From Alphaproteobacteria bacterium (GTDB lineage Bacteria > Pseudomonadota > Alphaproteobacteria > Puniceispirillales > UBA1172), in NCBI GenBank assembly GCA_023259875.1, contig JALRFL010000202.1:1-19348 (forward strand): 19,348 nt of DNA. The letters run 5' to 3'. This document shows positions 15,007-19,348 of this stretch, in pieces (the stretch's first letter is position 1; the number at the start of each line of letters is the position of its first letter). The notes below the pieces were generated by a model. That model was given only the letters and a program-made list of their open reading frames with translations. It made no database searches and had not been told where the DNA came from. The translations under genes were made by a program, and so were the position numbers.

Positions 15007-15480
15007 ATGTCGCAAATCGAATTGGATAGAACAGATCGCGCTATCATCACAGCTCTGCAAGAAAACGCGCGGCTTAGCAATGTGGAACTAAGCAATGCGG
15101 TGAATTTGTCCGCCTCTGCCTGTCTGCGACGAGTCGCTAATCTTGAAAAAACTGGCGTCATCAGCGGCTATCATGCGGAATTAAACAACCAGCAACTAGG
15201 CTATGATGTGATCATTTTGGTGCAGGTCACGCTTGATGGACAATCTGCCAAAACCTTATCCGAGTTTGAACAAGCGGTTCTCAACATTCCTAATCTCATG
15301 GCTTGCTTTCTTATGGCAGGGGCAAAGGATTACATTCTGCGCATTGCCGCAAAAGATGTCTCTGACTATGGCGAAATCCATACCCATTACCTGTCTGCCC
15401 TGCCCCATGTTCGCAGCATCGAATCCAATTTCGTGCTTCGCACGGTGGTCACGCGCGGCTTACCGGTGCGTTTGATATAA
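15007..15480 (+). CDS. Lrp/AsnC-family transcriptional regulator
   Basis: The 157-residue protein has the N-terminal DNA-binding domain (IELDRTDRAIITALQENARL, then VELSNAVNLSASACLRRVANLE and GVISGYHAELN, residues ~3-62) and a C-terminal RAM/AsnC ligand domain (DVIILVQVTLDG, VLNIPNLMACFLMAGAKDYILRI, HVRSIESNFVLRTV). These proteins form dimers to octamers and sense amino acids. Divergence from ald suggests an alanine-responsive activator of ald (AldR/AlaR-like), which is inferred from context. ATGs at 15004 and 15007 both occur. AGGA is 3 and 6 nt away respectively, so 15007 is preferred. It converges on selO with 16 bases between stops. Confidence 0.93.
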   Translation: MSQIELDRTDRAIITALQENARLSNVELSNAVNLSASACLRRVANLEKTGVISGYHAELNNQQLGYDVIILVQVTLDGQSAKTLSEFEQAVLNIPNLMACFLMAGAKDYILRIAAKDVSDYGEIHTHYLSALPHVRSIESNFVLRTVVTRGLPVRLI

Positions 15481-15496
15481 ACCTTTGGGGATAGGG

Positions 15497-16945
15497 TTAA
15501 ACGGGGTGATCCAGCAATAAGCCAGAGGCAGGCTCATCTCTCAAGGCATAGGCCTCAGCCATCTCATGGATAGCACGCAAACTGGCGGTTAATTCTGACC
15601 AATCATCTTCGGCCGCGATAGGCGCCCAGATCGCCTCAACTTGTTCAATTCGCAAATGCACCGGATCATCCTTGGCAAAATAAGCGGCGTCGGGATGGCT
15701 GTTTTTTGCTGGTGGGGCTGAACGCAACAAATCTGCCGCCTCAGCAAAGCCGCTGGCCTGATAGAGAGACTTGCGCTTGCCTTTGTCTGCGGCATCACGC
15801 GCAGACCCTCCATACCAGTCAAAACACGCCTCATCATATTTCATTTGCCCTGACCGCAGGCCAGCCATAAAGGCCGCCACCATTGCTGAGGCCTGATCCC
15901 ACCCGTGATCAACCCCAAGACGACGGCAAGCCGCCGCAACAACCTCGGATTCCAGAACATCATGATACCGCCCAACCAGCTTTTGCAAATGTTCCACTGT
16001 GAGAAACGGCACAAAACAATCGGCCAGTCGGCATAGCGCCCAGAATGTCGCCTCTGGTTGCCGCCCATAACAATACCGCGACTGATGATCAAAATATGCG
16101 GCGGTAAATCCAGGGTCCATCACCGCTAAAAACCGCCACGGGCCATAATCAAAACTCTCGCCACTGATATTAAAATTATCCGTGTTCAAGACCCCATGAA
16201 CAAACCCTGCCGCCAGCCAGCTTGCCACAAGCCGCGCCATGTTTTCTGCCACCAAGATCAGCAAACGCTCCGCCGCCTCCGCCACAGGCATAAAGTCTGC
16301 ATCCTCAACTTGATAATAAACCGATAAGGCATATCGAACCAGGGTCTCAAGCGTTGTGTGATCTTTGAGATAGAGCAATCGCTGAAAACTGCCAATCCGG
16401 ATATGTCCATGGGATAACCGCGTCAACACCGCCGAGCGCGTTGGTGAGGGCTCATCATGTCGGGTCAGTTGTTCGCCCGTTTCCAGAATGGCAAAAGTTT
16501 TTGAGGTGTTAACACCCAAAGCATCCAGCATTTCGGTTGCCAGCAACTCCCTCACCGCCCCCTTTAGGGTTAGCCGCCCATCGGCGGTACGCGAAAACGG
16601 GGTTTGCCCTGACCCTTTGGTGCCAAAATCAAGCAACCGTCCTGAGACAGGATCAACACATTGCGCATAAAGAAATCCCCTGCCATCACCAAGATCAGGG
16701 TTATAGACACCGAACTGATGCCCATGATAGCAAAGCGCCAAGGGTTCGGCTTGCCCCTCATCAAAAGGCTGAAACCTGCCAAAACGGTTTTCCCAGTCTT
16801 GGTCAGTTTGCAGAACCGATTGCATTTTTAATCTTTTCGCCCATGCCGTATTGCGATAAATTAAGCGCGTATTTGGAAAATTCGCTGGCCGAACAGGGAA
16901 ATATAACGTTGAGGGAAGTTCTGTATGTCTTTGGGATATCTGCAT
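15497..16945 (-). CDS. selO: Protein adenylyltransferase SelO (YdiU), cysteine-less C-terminus
   Basis: SelO is a pseudokinase-fold enzyme that transfers AMP to protein hydroxyls. From the ATG at 16945 (482 residues, AGGA 7 nt upstream) it has PNTRLIYRN, ALCYHGHQFGVYNPDLGDGRG, the family signature GTKGSGQTPFSRTADGR with Lys110, then Glu133 in VRELLATEM, FVHGVLNTDNFNISGE (Asp256, Asn257) and FDYGPW (Asp266). These correspond to the Lys/Glu/Asn/Asp set of the Pseudomonas SelO active site. The frame extends to 17002, but that region lacks conservation. The C-terminus ends LLLDHPV and lacks the Cys/Sec-containing tail (CSS or similar) of many SelO proteins. The late region (about 385-482) also lacks the usual block before it. 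Confidence 0.93.
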   Translation of the reverse strand: MQISQRHTELPSTLYFPVRPANFPNTRLIYRNTAWAKRLKMQSVLQTDQDWENRFGRFQPFDEGQAEPLALCYHGHQFGVYNPDLGDGRGFLYAQCVDPVSGRLLDFGTKGSGQTPFSRTADGRLTLKGAVRELLATEMLDALGVNTSKTFAILETGEQLTRHDEPSPTRSAVLTRLSHGHIRIGSFQRLLYLKDHTTLETLVRYALSVYYQVEDADFMPVAEAAERLLILVAENMARLVASWLAAGFVHGVLNTDNFNISGESFDYGPWRFLAVMDPGFTAAYFDHQSRYCYGRQPEATFWALCRLADCFVPFLTVEHLQKLVGRYHDVLESEVVAAACRRLGVDHGWDQASAMVAAFMAGLRSGQMKYDEACFDWYGGSARDAADKGKRKSLYQASGFAEAADLLRSAPPAKNSHPDAAYFAKDDPVHLRIEQVEAIWAPIAAEDDWSELTASLRAIHEMAEAYALRDEPASGLLLDHPV

Positions 16946-17016
16946 AACAGCATCCTGACCATATTTTCGGCCAAGTGGCAATAGGATTGGATTTTCATTC
17001 ACTAAAGGAGGGCATG

Positions 17017-18162
17017 ATGTCTAACCAGATGGAACATTTACACGCGGTTCTCAACCCCATTGATACCGCCCATGGCTTGCCTAACGCGGTGTATGTTGAT
17101 CAACACATGGCTCAGCTTGAACAGCAAAAGGTTTTTGCCAAGCAATGGGCCGCCTTAACCACTGGAAAAAACTTGCCCAAGCCAGGATGCGTGATGCCTG
17201 TCAATTTTTTAGGGATGCCGCTACTCGTCACGCGCACCAAAGACAACACCATCAAAGTGTTTGAAAATGTGTGCCGGCATCGCGGCATGATTTTGGTGGA
17301 TGAGGCAAAGCGTCTTAACGGCCCGATCACCTGCCCTTATCATGCATGGGCTTATGATCTGGATGGTCATCTTCACGCCACACCGCATATCGGTGGCCCA
17401 GATATCCATGAACACGCCTCGGTGGACAAAGAATGCCTGTCATTGAACGAAATCCGAAGCCATGTTTGGCTAGATGTTGTTTTTGTCAATATTGACGGCA
17501 AAGCCTCGGCCTTTGCCGATATGCACGCTGATGTCATCGCGCGTTGGGCAGAGTTTGATAAGCCTCTTTATCATTCTGGCGCAGACTCCAGCTTTAGCCT
17601 TACGCTTCACAGCAACTGGAAATTGGCAGTTGAAAATTATTGCGAATCCTACCATTTGCCCTTTGTGCATCCGGGGCTAAACTCATACTCACGCCTTGAA
17701 GATCATTATCATATCGAAGGCCCCGGCCATTATTCTGGCCAAGGCAGTCTGGTCTATAACCCTTCTCTGGATGATAGCGGCAAGACTTTCCCGAATTTCA
17801 AAGGGCTAGACAGCAAATGGGATACCGCCGCTGAATATTTGGCTCTTTATCCTAATGTTCTGCTTGGGGTTCACCGTGACCATGTCTTTAACATTATTCT
17901 CATGCCAGATGCGGTGAATCAAACCACAGAATTGGTAGAGATTTATTACAGCGACCCTGCCGCCTTCGAAGACAGTTACGCCCCTATGCGCCAGAAAAAC
18001 AGCGCCATGTGGAAAGAGATTTTTATTGAAGATATTGGCGTTGTTGAGGGCATGTATAAAGGTCGCTCCGCCCCACAATATGACGGCGGTAAGTTTTCAC
18101 CAGTCATGGATGGGCCAACACATTATTTCCATAAATGGGTAGCCGAACAGCTTGTCGCCTAA
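17017..18162 (+). CDS. Rieske non-heme iron oxygenase, alpha subunit (quaternary-amine-type bridging Glu)
   Basis: The Rieske domain holds the [2Fe-2S] ligands C86-R-H88 and C106-P-Y-H109 (CRHRGMIL, CPYHAWAYDLDG). The catalytic domain has NWKLAVENYCESYHLPFVHP, giving Glu210, His213 and His218. A probable third iron ligand is Asp339 in IEDIGVVEGMYKG, and HYFHKWV closes the protein. The bridging residue between Rieske and iron centres is Asp in naphthalene dioxygenase but Glu in carnitine monooxygenase CntA. Here it is Glu, with identical E-x2-H-x4-H spacing. This suggests oxidation or demethylation of a small amine such as a betaine, but the substrate is not shown. No reductase or ferredoxin gene is adjacent. 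AAGGAGGG lies at 17005-17012, so ATG 17017 (5 nt) is preferred to 17014 and to a GTG at 16975. Confidence 0.88.
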   Translation: MSNQMEHLHAVLNPIDTAHGLPNAVYVDQHMAQLEQQKVFAKQWAALTTGKNLPKPGCVMPVNFLGMPLLVTRTKDNTIKVFENVCRHRGMILVDEAKRLNGPITCPYHAWAYDLDGHLHATPHIGGPDIHEHASVDKECLSLNEIRSHVWLDVVFVNIDGKASAFADMHADVIARWAEFDKPLYHSGADSSFSLTLHSNWKLAVENYCESYHLPFVHPGLNSYSRLEDHYHIEGPGHYSGQGSLVYNPSLDDSGKTFPNFKGLDSKWDTAAEYLALYPNVLLGVHRDHVFNIILMPDAVNQTTELVEIYYSDPAAFEDSYAPMRQKNSAMWKEIFIEDIGVVEGMYKGRSAPQYDGGKFSPVMDGPTHYFHKWVAEQLVA

Positions 18163-18205
18163 TGGCTAGGCGGATGTTTTCACCTCACCGGCATCTGATC
18201 ACAGA

Positions 18206-18916
18206 TTAGGTGCCGTAAATGCGATCAAGCTCACCGCTTAAGACATGGCTAACCAGAAAATTCGCTAGCCGTTCGATTTCAAGATAGAATTTTGTGCCTT
18301 CGATATCCCGAAGCCCCCGATAGCCATGAGATTTGTTGCGAACAATGGCATAATCAGAAATAGGCGGCGCAACAATCACATTGATATCTTTAACAAAATC
18401 ATTCAGCAAACTGTAATCGCGTTGATGCGGCGAAACGCGGTTAGGCACTACGATGATATGGGGAAGATTAGAGTTAAAATCTTGCTTTCGCTCGTCAAGC
18501 TCGTGAATAAACTCCAATGTTGGGCGTAAATCTGTCCATGACAGAGAGGTCGGCACAATAATCGCGTCTATGATGCTAAGAATTTGCCACATATTGCCAA
18601 TGCGGCCTGCCCCACTATCAATAAAAAACAAATTGTTTTCGTTTATAAGGGTATTCTTAATCAAACCATCCAACGAGGATAGAGTAACGCCATCATAGCG
18701 GTCACCAATAGGCATTTGTTTAATTTCATTGTCAGGTAAAGTTTGTCTGATCATTGTTGATGTGGTCATCTGCGGATCAGTATCAATCAACATAGTGGAA
18801 TAGTGTGACAGTTTTGAGCGGATCATTTCATAAAGAAACATGCAAAGCGTGCTCTTACCAACGCCGCCTTTTATGTTTCCAAAGAAAATGGATTTTCCAG
18901 CCAAAAATTGAGACAT
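18206..18916 (-). CDS. Orphan ParA/MinD-type P-loop ATPase
   Basis: This 236-residue protein carries the deviant Walker A KGGVGKST (16-23) with the signature lysine (Lys16) that marks dimerising ParA/MinD ATPases. Walker A' / switch I is MLIDTDPQMTTS (42-53), and the switch II strand is FFIDSGAGRIG (Asp100). IIVPTSLSWTDLRPTLEFI and HIIVVPNRV follow as in ParA. No ParB gene or parS-like repeats were seen, so plasmid or chromosome partitioning is unlikely. Positioning of another protein complex (like PpfA, ParC or MipZ relatives) is more plausible but unproven. Codons look more A/T-rich than in the suf genes. It lies 72 bases after an RsbW-like gene on the same strand and may share its operon. 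Confidence 0.85.
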   Translation of the reverse strand: MSQFLAGKSIFFGNIKGGVGKSTLCMFLYEMIRSKLSHYSTMLIDTDPQMTTSTMIRQTLPDNEIKQMPIGDRYDGVTLSSLDGLIKNTLINENNLFFIDSGAGRIGNMWQILSIIDAIIVPTSLSWTDLRPTLEFIHELDERKQDFNSNLPHIIVVPNRVSPHQRDYSLLNDFVKDINVIVAPPISDYAIVRNKSHGYRGLRDIEGTKFYLEIERLANFLVSHVLSGELDRIYGT

Positions 18917-18988
18917 TGATTAACACTTATCCCCATTCATAAATACAACCTTAAAACTCTTTGATAATATGTTATTTTTAACGCCTCA

Positions 18989-19348
18989 TCAATACAATTC
19001 CTCTTTAGCATTATGAGTGGCTATTTTGTCCTGATGAAAAATCAGCACAACTTGGTTGCCCTTATCCGTATGGGTAAAGCTAACCGCATCAGTGGCGCGT
19101 GATAATAATTTTAGACCTAGCCCTCCTTCGGTTGGTCGTTTGGCTTCGGCAGATTTATACCAATCATCACATTGCCCGGGGGCAGCATCATCCAGAATAT
19201 GCACCTTAAACCCATCATGATCAGGGCATAAACGAATAGTGATGAGCCCTTCATGTCGGTGTTTCGATAATGCATAACGAATGATATTTTACAAAATTTC
19301 ACCCACGGACACCTGAATATCCATCAGCCGATGCGACTGGCACTGATC
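18989..19348 (-). pseudogene. RsbW-like anti-sigma factor kinase (GHKL ATPase) with in-frame TAA, 5' end outside window
   Basis: The minus frame from 19348 reads DQCQSHRLMDIQVSVGEIL, a TAA (19291-19289), then NIIRYALSKHRHEGLITIRL, CPDHDGFKVHILDDAAPG and RPTEGGLGLKLLSRATDAVSF, ending VVLIF...EELY at 18991-18989. This matches anti-sigma serine kinases (RsbW/SpoIIAB type): N-box E-x3-N, G1-like D-D-x-x-P, and G2 GGLGLKLL. The stop sits exactly inside the N-box between Glu and Asn, and family similarity continues in the same frame on both sides. It is therefore a single-codon nonsense change or a base-call error, not a frame boundary. A GTG at 19204 could only start a piece lacking the N-box. Partner STAS and PP2C phosphatase genes would be expected beyond the window. 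Confidence 0.75.

Noticed and set aside
18917..18988. Possible parS-like or operator repeats upstream of the ParA-like gene
   Set aside because: The 72-base gap is A/T-rich but shows no repeated or palindromic site long enough to support.
19117..19302. Open frame MKFCKISFVMHYRNTDMKG on the minus strand
   Set aside because: It is a different frame over the RsbW-like gene and has no domain. The GHKL motifs are all in the other frame, which is why a nonsense codon is preferred over a frameshift.

Overview
The window looks like chromosome from an alphaproteobacterium. Supporting signs are an alphaproteobacterial-style NAD kinase (FRPRRWRGAI segment), a SUF-type Fe-S operon led by an Rrf2 regulator and ending in an Atm1 exporter, a bL32 without zinc cysteines, and a kpsF/GutQ-type KDO gene. 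Base composition is middling and codons are mixed, which would suit a free-living, possibly marine lineage such as SAR116, but that placement is a guess. Genes are densely packed, and no insertion sequence, CRISPR array or prophage was seen. The longest gap without a gene is about 280 bases (12636-12917).

Left end (1-4951). A gamma-carbonic-anhydrase-like fragment on + and the N-terminal third of queA on - run into each other and both lose family similarity at about position 148, so this looks like a rearrangement or assembly joint. Next come kdsD (KDO/LPS precursor), an fdhD-mobA pair (molybdenum cofactor sulfuration and guanylylation), divergent nadK, and an alpha/beta hydrolase that ends the large operon to its right.

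Centre (3923-12748). One minus-strand operon runs regulator-sufB-sufC-sufD-sufS-sufT-sufA-atm1-hydrolase with gaps of 0-26 nt or short overlaps. The SufBCD scaffold, SufS sulfur donor, SufT and the A-type carrier build Fe-S clusters. Atm1 probably exports a glutathione-linked sulfur or Fe-S species. The regulator promoter carries a perfect palindrome matching the core of the IscR type-1 box, so feedback control by cluster supply is likely. No sufE or sufU is present here.

Right half (12811-18162). hspQ has a good intrinsic terminator. Upstream of it lie rpmF, a stand-alone tRNA-Ala(UGC), and alanine dehydrogenase, which is divergent from an Lrp/AsnC regulator that probably controls it. selO (protein AMPylase) and a Rieske oxygenase alpha subunit with the quaternary-amine-type bridging Glu are divergently arranged.

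Right end (18206-19348). A more A/T-rich stretch holds an orphan ParA/MinD-like ATPase, preceded by an RsbW-like anti-sigma kinase gene whose reading frame is interrupted by a TAA exactly inside the ATP-binding N-box. These two point to a partner-switching or positioning module that continues beyond the window.
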